From positions 1 to 5,216 of the forward strand of contig CAIMDR010000660.1 of assembly GCA_903839795.1 (NCBI GenBank): a stretch of DNA of 5,216 nt, in the 5' to 3' direction. Shown here piece after piece: positions 1 to 5,216 of the stretch. A program made the translations under genes and the position numbers. Numbering within the stretch: position 1 is the stretch's first letter; the number at the start of each line of letters is the position of its first letter. The notes under the pieces are model-generated. The model was given only the letters and a program-made list of their open reading frames with translations, did no database searches and was not told the DNA's origin. The DNA is from an uncultured Methylococcaceae bacterium (GTDB lineage Bacteria > Pseudomonadota > Gammaproteobacteria > Methylococcales > Methylomonadaceae).

Positions 1-549
1 CTCGATGCTTTGGTGGAGCAAATCGAGACCCGCGTAGTCTCGGTGAATAACGGTGAGACGTATTTTCGCAGGAATCCCGGCAACGTCATCCCCAGGCCGG
101 ACGGTGCCGCAAATTTTCAGACTATCGGGGCTTGGGAGGATTACTCCACACCTTCGCGTGACCTGCGCCTCATTATCGCCATGAAGGTGTTGACCGATTT
201 GCCCGAGAAAATCATGCGTCACCCCGATTTGTTCGTAATGAATGGCAGAAGTCCGGAACAAGCCAAAGTCTGGATCGAACAGCACCACGCAAGGCGTATC
301 CAGGAACGCAGTATCTTTTATACGCGTAGCAACGGCAGCCTGTGGGAGCTGTCCATAGCCGAAGTGCTGGCACGAAAGCCCTTATACGAAATAGCTTATA
401 ATCCCAACGACTGCGCTGAAATGCGTTGGGGGGCAAAGCCGGGTACAGAAGAGTATTCCACCTGCCGCCGTCATGCACCCGCAGAACAACACGCAAAAAT
501 GGAACGCTACCGAGGTTGGTTTCGAGAAGCACGAAGACCGACAAGGTGA
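1..549 (+). CDS. Unrecognised protein, C-terminal part (5' end outside window)
   Basis: The frame is open from base 1 (codons for L-D-A-L-V-E-Q) to TGA at 547-549. The TTG at 10 is only the first start-like codon, and I see no ribosome binding site for it, so the gene most likely begins upstream. About 182 codons are visible. Counting from that TTG as residue 1, the protein is polar and rich in Arg and Glu, with no signal peptide or membrane segment in view. It has a motif-like C-terminal stretch: NPNDCAEMRWG (131-141), then STCRRHAPAEQH (150-161), then an Arg-rich end. The only two cysteines visible, Cys135 and Cys152, lie there and could form a disulfide or bind a metal or cofactor; that is inference. 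The clean codon structure and compact tail look like a real, conserved protein, but I do not recognise the family and assign no function. GC is roughly mid-50s percent in the first bases, higher than in the genes downstream. Confidence 0.75.
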   Translation, partial: LDALVEQIETRVVSVNNGETYFRRNPGNVIPRPDGAANFQTIGAWEDYSTPSRDLRLIIAMKVLTDLPEKIMRHPDLFVMNGRSPEQAKVWIEQHHARRIQERSIFYTRSNGSLWELSIAEVLARKPLYEIAYNPNDCAEMRWGAKPGTEEYSTCRRHAPAEQHAKMERYRGWFREARRPTR

Positions 550-550
550 A

Positions 551-600
551 ACCCTAAATCTCAGGGGGAGAGCAAAGCGAGGGGGCTTGAATAACTACGA
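551..600 (+). repeat. Degenerate half-copy of the TGAATA-nn-TACG repeat family
   Basis: This stretch begins two bases after the stop codon of the first gene. It reads CCTAAATCTC, then G-rich blocks (AGGGGGAGAGC and GAGGGGG), and ends in TTGAATAACTACG. The same order (AAATCTC, GAGGG block, TGAATA-nn-TACG) is seen at 778-830 and in the right arm of the complete copy at 4982-5036. I read it as a decayed right half of that element, in the same orientation. The G-rich middle is poorly conserved, so the match rests mainly on the two ends. Confidence 0.5.
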
Positions 601-774
601 TTTATCCTAAAAAACGTATTTTAGCCACAGATAAACACGGATTTACTCAGATAAACAAGGCGTTAGATCAATTTTTTGATCACCCTTTTGGTAAGCGGTC
701 AGTAGTGCGTAACATCATGTATTATCAGTGCTTATCTGTGTAAATCGGTGGCTAAATGAGGTTTTTAGGATAAA
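601..774. repeat. 174-base imperfect palindrome made of 10-base units (MITE-like)
   Basis: The ends are a perfect 13-base inverted repeat, TTTATCCTAAAAA at 601-613 and its complement at 762-774. A second perfect pairing, TTTAGCCAC, lies at 620-628 against 748-756. Inside the left arm the sequence steps in 10-base units: CACAGATAAA (626-635), CACGGATTTA (636-645), CTCAGATAAA (646-655). The right arm, read on the minus strand, has the matching series CACCGATTTA (741-750), CACAGATAAG (731-740) and CACTGATAAT (721-730). The centre (about 661-712) is unrelated sequence with a small hairpin, GATCAA-TTTT-TTGATC at 666-681. There is no open reading frame, so if mobile it would depend on a transposase elsewhere. 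No convincing target-site duplication flanks it. Transcribed, it could fold into one long hairpin. Confidence 0.75.
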
Positions 775-777
775 GGA

Positions 778-830
778 TGCCTAAAATCTCTTCTAACCTC
801 TCTTTCTTAAAGAGGGAATGAATAGTTACG
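778..830 (+). repeat. Second half-copy of the TGAATA-nn-TACG repeat family
   Basis: This copy runs TGCCTAAAATCTC, TCTAACCTCTCTTTC, TTAAAGAGGGA, then ATGAATAGTTACG. It resembles the right arm of the complete element at 4982-5036 closely: AAAATCTC-CTCTAACC, a CTCTTT/AAAGAG hairpin (800-805 with 809-814) and the TGAATA-nn-TACG end all occur in the same order. It is also a direct repeat of the poorer copy at 551-600, so the two fragments bracket the palindrome at 601-774. Confidence 0.6.
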
Positions 831-1149
831 GCATTAGTTAACTACGTTTTGAGTTCCCCTTCTCACCAGAAAAGCCATTCAAATAATAGCTTAAATGCAT
901 TAGCAACAAAACAAAAGATATTATTTTGTAATATGGTAAAATTGCGATTCCATCGGAGTCTCAAGTCAAAGCCATTAAATGAGTTTGAGATTTGGTGTAG
1001 AACGATACAGCAAAGGATGCAGCATCGCTCTCCTTACATATAGGAAGGGTAATTTAATACTTGGCACGGCGACACGTTTTTTATTTGTCTTCCACGTTAT
1101 TTAATTCCCGATCCATAACTTTTGTTTAACTTCATACTTTACAACTCTT
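831..1149 (+). other. Non-coding leader upstream of the phosphofructokinase gene
   Basis: About 320 AT-rich bases separate the repeats from the phosphofructokinase start, and the promoter should be here. I find no good sigma-70 pair. Candidate -10-like strings such as TAAAAT (937-942) and TACTTT (1135-1140) lack a matching -35 at the right spacing. TTGGCACG at 1061-1068 looks like the -24 half of a sigma-54 promoter, but the -12 GC is absent at the required distance. A short reading frame at 849-1043 (TTG start, 64 codons) has no ribosome binding site or recognisable product and is not called. A small palindrome, GATGC-A-GCATC, sits at 1016-1026. The last ~30 bases before the ATG are pyrimidine- and A-rich, without a Shine-Dalgarno match. 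Confidence 0.5.
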
Positions 1150-2379
1150 ATGAACAAGCCCAAAAAAGTCGCAATTTTAACCGCTGGTGGTTTGGCACCT
1201 TGCCTAAACTCAGCTATCGGCAGTCTTATCGAGCGTTATACCGAAATTGATCCTTCTATTGAAATCATTTGTTATCGTAGCGGCTATAAAGGTCTGTTAC
1301 TGGGTGACTTTTATACCGTAACACCAGCAATGCGCGAAAAAGCAGGGCTTTTGCATCGTTTTGGCGGATCACTGATTGGCAATAGTCGCGTTAAATTGAC
1401 CAACGTTAAAGATTGCCTAAAACGCGGTCTGGTTCAGGAAGGCCAAGACCCGCAAAAAGTAGCCGCTGATCAATTGGTTAAAGATAATGTTGATATTCTT
1501 CATACCATCGGTGGCGATGATACCAATACCGCTGCTGCAGATCTTGCGGCTTTCCTTGCTAATAACAATTACGGTCTTACTGTTATCGGCTTGCCAAAAA
1601 CCGTTGATAACGATGTTTTCCCCATCAAACAATCACTAGGCGCGTGGACAGCGGCAGAGCAGGGTGCTCGTTACTTTTGGAATGTAGTCGCTGAAAATAA
1701 TGCCAATCCGCGCATGCTGATTGTTCATGAAGTGATGGGGCGTAGTTGTGGATGGCTAACAGCTGCCACAGCTGTGGAATATCGCAAGTTGCTTGATCAC
1801 GCTGAATGGTTGCCTGAATTGGGTCTTGACCGTAATGCTTTTGAGGTTCATGGTATTTTTATTCCGGAAATGACGGTTGATATTGCTGCCGAAGCCAAAC
1901 GACTTCGTGCTGTTATGGATAAATATGACTGTGTCAATATTTTTGTTTCAGAAGGTGCTGGTGTTGAATCTATCGTTGCCGAAATGCAGGCGAAAGGGCA
2001 AGAAGTACCACGCGACGCTTTTGGTCATGTAAAGCTTGATGCGGTTAATCCCGGCAAATGGTTTGGTGAACAGTTTGCGGAAATGCTGGGCGCAGAAAAA
2101 ACTTTGATTCAAAAATCAGGCTATTTTGCTAGAGCCGCCGCTTCAAATGTTGAAGATATTCGCTTGATTAAATCTTGCGCTGATTTGGCGGTCGAATGTG
2201 CCTTCCGTCGTGAATCCGGCGTAATAGGTCATGATGAAGACCGTGGCGGTGTTCTGCGTGCAATTGAATTTCCTCGCATCAAAGGCGGTAAACCGTTTGA
2301 TCTTGATACGCCTTGGTTTAACGAAACGCTTGCTGACATTGGTCAGGCCAAGGGCGCCAAGGTTGAAGTCGCTCACTAA
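1150..2379 (+). CDS. pfp: Pyrophosphate-dependent 6-phosphofructokinase
   Basis: This cytosolic enzyme phosphorylates fructose 6-phosphate to fructose 1,6-bisphosphate using PPi instead of ATP. The reaction is reversible, so it can serve glycolysis or gluconeogenesis. At 409 residues it is complete and near the ~404 residues of the Propionibacterium PPi enzyme, which it resembles along its length. Key motifs are the N-terminal TAGGLAPCLNSAI (11-23), GGDDT (121-125), PKTVDND (149-155, with Asp153 as the expected catalytic base), MGRSCGW (196-202), the SEGAG loop (267-271) and GYFARAA (324-330). Asp124 and Lys150 replace the two glycines that ATP-dependent enzymes carry (GGDGS and PGTIDND). This is the established signature of PPi use. 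The ATG at 1150 fits because the family begins with a few residues before K-V-A-I-L-T-A-G-G. No Shine-Dalgarno sequence precedes it. In some methanotrophs the gene neighbours a proton-pumping pyrophosphatase; none is visible here. It appears to be transcribed alone. Confidence 0.95.
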   Translation: MNKPKKVAILTAGGLAPCLNSAIGSLIERYTEIDPSIEIICYRSGYKGLLLGDFYTVTPAMREKAGLLHRFGGSLIGNSRVKLTNVKDCLKRGLVQEGQDPQKVAADQLVKDNVDILHTIGGDDTNTAAADLAAFLANNNYGLTVIGLPKTVDNDVFPIKQSLGAWTAAEQGARYFWNVVAENNANPRMLIVHEVMGRSCGWLTAATAVEYRKLLDHAEWLPELGLDRNAFEVHGIFIPEMTVDIAAEAKRLRAVMDKYDCVNIFVSEGAGVESIVAEMQAKGQEVPRDAFGHVKLDAVNPGKWFGEQFAEMLGAEKTLIQKSGYFARAAASNVEDIRLIKSCADLAVECAFRRESGVIGHDEDRGGVLRAIEFPRIKGGKPFDLDTPWFNETLADIGQAKGAKVEVAH

Positions 2380-2398
2380 GCGACAGATACTTGCAAGG

Positions 2399-2554
2399 TT
2401 GGGTTACGCAGCGCTAATCCCATAGACATCAAGTTAAGACATTTCACTACGAAGACACGAAGATTTTGCTTTTTTTTTCTTCATGAACTTCGTGTATTCG
2501 TGGTCTGTAATATCTTTAAGTTGATGAATATGGGGTTACGCAACGTTAACCCAA
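2399..2554. repeat. 156-base nested palindromic element between pfp and the GTPase gene
   Basis: Three nested layers of symmetry are visible. The outer ends are TTGGGTTA (2399-2406) and TAACCCAA (2547-2554), a perfect 8-base inverted repeat. Each end is also a small hairpin of its own: TGGGTTA...TAATCCCA (2400-2422) and TGGGGTTA...TAACCCA (2531-2553), each with one bulged base. Next comes CATCAAGTTAA (2427-2437) against TTAAGTTGATG (2516-2526), with one mismatch. The core stem is 2447-2462 against 2488-2503, 16 positions with one mismatch and one G-T pair. It is built from ACGAAGAC/ACGAAGAT units and has a T-rich loop (about nine consecutive T). No protein is encoded. It begins 20 bases after the pfp stop, so the RNA hairpin could end or stabilise the pfp transcript. 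Relatives of both the TGGGTTACGC hairpin and the ACGAAG-type repeat are, as I recall, common intergenic repeats in several bacterial groups. Confidence 0.75.
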
Positions 2555-2597
2555 TCTACACATTACCCCAAAAGTATTTAATAATTCTGGAACATCT

Positions 2598-4928
2598 ATG
2601 GCTACTTGGCTGGAAACTTGCCAACAACAACTGGCGCGGTTAGAAATAACCTCTGTATTGGCGGATAAATTGGTCACGCTGTGTAATAAAACAAGCGAAG
2701 ATATTGCACCCGAGCTTGTAGAAAAACTCAACGTAGAACACGCACGATTAAACCGACAATTGGAGCGTTTACATGCCAACCGTTTCGAAGTCGCTGTTAT
2801 TGGTTTGGAAAAAGCGGGTAAGAGCGCGTTGCTAAATGCCTGGTTAGGGCAAGAAATTTTACCTTCTGCACGCGAAAGATGTACCTTCACCAGTACAGAG
2901 ATCTGGTCGGCTCAAACTGAACAAGATCAACTTCTGTCAATTCAATACTACAGCAGGGAAGAGATAAACACGCTTCAGCAGCAAAGGCTGGAAGCGCTGG
3001 CGGGGACGCTGAATGACAAGGAAAGGAAAGAAATACAAGAAGATTTTGATGATACTGAAAAAAACCTGAATGCCATTTACGAGTTTACCAAGCAAAAAAA
3101 TGGCTTTACCCAAGGTTTTATAGATATTAGTGAAATTAATGAACAACTACAGTCTGCGATTTTTAAAAATCGGGCGCAGTCTTTAGCTATTAAACGCATA
3201 CAACTTAAAACGGTACGCCTAAGAAGTGATCGAGACATCATTTTTCATGATGTTCCCGGTTTTAATTCGGGCATTCAGATGCACTCGGAACAAGCCATTG
3301 ATCGGCTAAAGGGGTGTGACGCGATTATTTATGCTAAAGAGATGAAGCAACCGTCCATTACCGGGCCGGAAAAGGAAATATTGCTTATCGCAGACTCTGA
3401 AGATCCCAGTATAAAAGTTTCGGACAAAATTTTTGTGGTGCTCACGCAAGCAGATGCGTTAGATGATCAGATTGATTTTAAGGAAACTCTGGCAAAACAC
3501 AGAAATTATTGGCCGGCTGTTCCCGAGCGACGCATGATACCGGTTTGTGCGCGTGCTCATTTGGTTGATTTTGGCATACCTTCAGAAGATACCTTGCGGC
3601 GCAACAAAAGCGCTGACGATAAACTGAAATTAAAAAAACTGGGCATCAATGATGGCATCTTGCTATTAAAAGAGACTGTTAATCACTACATCGACCACGA
3701 ACGCGCCGAGGTATTGCAAAAACGTTGCGATGCACTGGTCAGTAATATACGAGTCTATGCCGGCGATATTTTGGTTAAACTTGAACCTGTTTATGGCGCG
3801 ATAGCGGATGGCGATATAGAAGAAGATGACCTGCTGGGCAAAGACTTTAATCAATGGTGGGGACGCGAATGGCAGCGCATTAAAAAAGACTTTGACGTCT
3901 GGTATGCCGAAAGCATTCAAGGGCGTAAGGAAGCCGATGCGCTGGGTGCCGAACATCAGGAGTTGGCAACATTACATGCCGCTTATGATGAAAAAATTGA
4001 AGCATTGCTATCCAATCTTACGACCGGCCAAATGGATGAGTTAAAACGTATTTATACGTCAGGCAGAACGATTTCAATGCCCGATCCGCGTGAAGGTAAT
4101 TACAAGATTCGCGAAGAACTCTTTAGAGAAATTCAGCAAAAATTTGAAACTGAACTGACCGACCAATTAGCGCAATCATTGCAAGTCTTGATTGATCAAA
4201 TTGTTCAAAAAACACAGGCGTTGCTCTGGGAAACCGATGATGTGCGCAAAACCTTGTTAAATACCGATGAAAATATAGAACAGGCACGCATTCGCCATGG
4301 TTTTCAGGTGCTTTTTTTACGTTTTGGTCGTGTTGCCGTCGAAGCTTTTATAGCGAAACCGTTACAAGCGCGTGAACGTTTATTGAATGAGCGTTCAGCC
4401 GAGATTAAAACTCTGGAAGCCTTTTATCAGGGTGTCGATATGAACAAACAGGATGTCACCCATTATTTACGCTATGGCTTGTGGGCCAATAAAACAGTGG
4501 CTCCACCGGCTGTTGGAAAAACGGTCAAAACCGCGATTAAAGCGGCGATGAGTCAGGATTTAAATTATTCGTCATCTACTGAGTCGGAAGAGCAGGAAAA
4601 AGTACCTGAACCCAATAATTTTGAGCAAGTTGTCGAAGAAATTAACGGTGATTTAGCGGCATTAAAAGATTATCTAAAAAATAGTGTATTTTATGCCGCT
4701 GGTTTTGTGACCTATTGTAATCAGGAATTGGAGCGTATTCGTAATCGCTTTAAAGAAATGGAAGATAATGACCGGCAATGGATAGGTCTTGTTCGCACTG
4801 CGGTTAAGTACGAAAGAAACTCGAAAATTCCCTATAATATCGCGCATACCCGACGTGATTTCCGATTACGCCGTGAAATAGCGATGGAACTTAAAGAGGT
4901 AAGGGAAAGTTACTCTCAAGTGTATTAA
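2598..4928 (+). CDS. Dynamin-like large GTPase (776 residues)
   Basis: This is probably a dynamin-superfamily GTPase, a family whose members bind and hydrolyse GTP and often oligomerise on membranes. Residues 1-60 look helical. The GTPase domain spans about 62-365: P-loop GLEKAGKS (69-76), threonine-rich switch I candidate CTFTST (95-100), G3 DVPG (218-221), G4 position TQAD (283-286) after the strand KIFVVL, and a G5-like CARA (317-320). The family usually has T/NKxD at G4, so Gln284 in place of Lys is unusual. Between switch I and G3 lies a charged, mostly helical insertion (about 105-205), making the P-loop-to-G3 distance longer than in dynamin. Residues 366-560 are predicted helical, as expected for a stalk. 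Residues 568-588 (FQVLFLRFGRVAVEAFIAKPL) are the most hydrophobic part and might touch membrane, but there is no clear transmembrane helix or signal peptide. The C-terminal part has an acidic, Ser-rich linker (657-672) and a charged tail. ATG 2598 has a weak GGAA (2589-2592) upstream. No partner gene is visible, and the cellular role is unknown. Confidence 0.85.
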   Translation: MATWLETCQQQLARLEITSVLADKLVTLCNKTSEDIAPELVEKLNVEHARLNRQLERLHANRFEVAVIGLEKAGKSALLNAWLGQEILPSARERCTFTSTEIWSAQTEQDQLLSIQYYSREEINTLQQQRLEALAGTLNDKERKEIQEDFDDTEKNLNAIYEFTKQKNGFTQGFIDISEINEQLQSAIFKNRAQSLAIKRIQLKTVRLRSDRDIIFHDVPGFNSGIQMHSEQAIDRLKGCDAIIYAKEMKQPSITGPEKEILLIADSEDPSIKVSDKIFVVLTQADALDDQIDFKETLAKHRNYWPAVPERRMIPVCARAHLVDFGIPSEDTLRRNKSADDKLKLKKLGINDGILLLKETVNHYIDHERAEVLQKRCDALVSNIRVYAGDILVKLEPVYGAIADGDIEEDDLLGKDFNQWWGREWQRIKKDFDVWYAESIQGRKEADALGAEHQELATLHAAYDEKIEALLSNLTTGQMDELKRIYTSGRTISMPDPREGNYKIREELFREIQQKFETELTDQLAQSLQVLIDQIVQKTQALLWETDDVRKTLLNTDENIEQARIRHGFQVLFLRFGRVAVEAFIAKPLQARERLLNERSAEIKTLEAFYQGVDMNKQDVTHYLRYGLWANKTVAPPAVGKTVKTAIKAAMSQDLNYSSSTESEEQEKVPEPNNFEQVVEEINGDLAALKDYLKNSVFYAAGFVTYCNQELERIRNRFKEMEDNDRQWIGLVRTAVKYERNSKIPYNIAHTRRDFRLRREIAMELKEVRESYSQVY

Positions 4929-5036
4929 TGCAAGTATTCACCTCCCCCTTTGAAAAAGGGGGATTGAGGGGGATTTATCTAATAAAATCTCCTCTAACCC
5001 CTCTTTTACAAAGAGGGGGGGACTGAATACTTACGT
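4929..5036. repeat. Complete palindromic repeat of the TGAATA-nn-TACG family
   Basis: The element starts on the base after the GTPase stop codon. Its ends pair perfectly over AAGTATTCA (4932-4940) and TGAATACTT (5024-5032). Inside, each arm folds into its own hairpin with a 9-bp perfect stem and 3-base loop: TCCCCCTTT-GAA-AAAGGGGGA (4943-4963) and CCCCTCTTT-TAC-AAAGAGGGG (4998-5018). The GAGGGGGATTT of the left arm (4967-4977) mirrors the AAAATCTCCTC of the right arm (4985-4995), so the whole 108 bases form one long imperfect palindrome around 4978-4984. There is no coding capacity. Half-copies lie at 551-600 and 778-830. Similar C-rich/G-rich intergenic repeats are, as far as I recall, abundant in some bacterial genomes. 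Confidence 0.75.
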
Positions 5037-5076
5037 ATTAATTCGTTAGGCAGCATTTTCTCCCTCCGCTCAGTTT

Positions 5077-5137
5077 AAAATATCAGCGGTTGAAATAAAC
5101 CAGTAGATAAGGTTTATTTCAACCGCTGATATTTTTT
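5077..5137 (+). terminator. Rho-independent terminator with an unusually long perfect stem
   Basis: A 25-base stem, 5077-5101 (starting AAAATATCAGCGGTTG), pairs without a single mismatch to 5111-5135. The loop is nine bases, AGTAGATAA (5102-5110). The right strand runs into TTTTTT (5132-5137) and, after GTC, a second run of six T (5141-5146), as expected for intrinsic termination on the + strand. It lies about 150 bases after the GTPase stop, with the repeat at 4929-5036 in between. A stem of 25 bp is longer than most terminators, so a second role is possible, such as termination for a convergent gene beyond the window or a small mobile palindrome. Confidence 0.75.
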
Positions 5138-5216
5138 GTCTTTTTTAAAATCATCTTTATTTTACTATCCTGTTGATTTTTAACGATCTATTTAATTTAA
5201 CCACCTTGGCATAAAA
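5138..5216. other. AT-rich tail with no gene seen
   Basis: The stretch after the terminator is AT-rich and contains no start codon with a usable frame. TTGATT (5173-5178) and TTTAAT (5191-5196) resemble promoter boxes but are only 12 bases apart, too close for a sigma-70 promoter. The window ends in TTGGCATAAAA, which could belong to a promoter continuing beyond it. Confidence 0.4.

Noticed and set aside
212..544. 110-codon minus-strand frame opposite the first gene
   Set aside because: It lies wholly within the better supported + strand gene, and its translation shows no family features.
601..774. CRISPR array suggested by regularly spaced similar units
   Set aside because: The units are directly adjacent with no spacers, degenerate, and arranged symmetrically about a centre, which fits a palindrome and not an array.
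849..1043. 64-codon reading frame from a TTG codon, including a 36-codon version from ATG 933
   Set aside because: There is no ribosome binding site, no recognisable product, AT-rich low-complexity composition, and it lies next to repeat debris; it is most likely chance.
1061..1080. TTGGCACG as a sigma-54 promoter for the phosphofructokinase gene
   Set aside because: The -24 half is good, but the GC doublet expected ten bases after GG is absent, and the start codon is about 70 bases further on.
2546..2890. 114-codon minus-strand frame overlapping the GTPase start
   Set aside because: It is a shadow of the GTPase N-terminus and P-loop region and runs into the palindromic repeat; no independent support.
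5041..5137. Integron attC site suggested by GTTAGGC at 5045-5051 and a long hairpin nearby
   Set aside because: No complementary core lies at the other end, the hairpin does not include GTTAGGC, and its perfect pairing lacks the extrahelical bases typical of attC sites.

Overview
The window most likely comes from a moderately AT-rich proteobacterium. A gammaproteobacterial methanotroph or methylotroph (Methylococcales type) is my best guess. This rests on the pyrophosphate-dependent phosphofructokinase, which such organisms use in place of the ATP enzyme, and on small palindromic repeats filling every gap between genes. Both are family-level inference; nothing in the window fixes the taxon.

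All supportable genes lie on the + strand. (1) At 1-549 is the 3' part of an unrecognised gene, visibly richer in GC than the rest. (2) At 550-1149 is a 600-base non-coding stretch. It holds a large imperfect palindrome (601-774) built from 10-base units, flanked by two directly repeated fragments of another repeat family (551-600 and 778-830), followed by an AT-rich leader. (3) At 1150-2379 is a complete PPi-dependent 6-phosphofructokinase. (4) At 2399-2554 is a second, unrelated nested palindrome of 156 bases. (5) At 2598-4928 is a 776-residue dynamin-like large GTPase with a variant G4 motif (TQAD) and a long helical insertion inside the GTPase domain. (6) At 4929-5036 is a complete copy of the repeat family seen as fragments near 550-830. 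It starts on the base after the GTPase stop codon. (7) At 5077-5137 is a perfect 25-bp hairpin with a T-rich tail, probably the transcription terminator of the GTPase gene. The last ~80 bases are AT-rich with no gene seen.

The genes do not form an obvious pathway. The phosphofructokinase is central carbon metabolism (glycolysis/RuMP-linked sugar phosphate interconversion). The GTPase is probably a membrane-remodelling or stress-related protein acting on its own. They are separated by 218 bases carrying a repeat element, so each is probably transcribed separately. The parts most worth a second look are the dynamin-like protein and the three structurally distinct palindromic elements, one in each intergenic gap.
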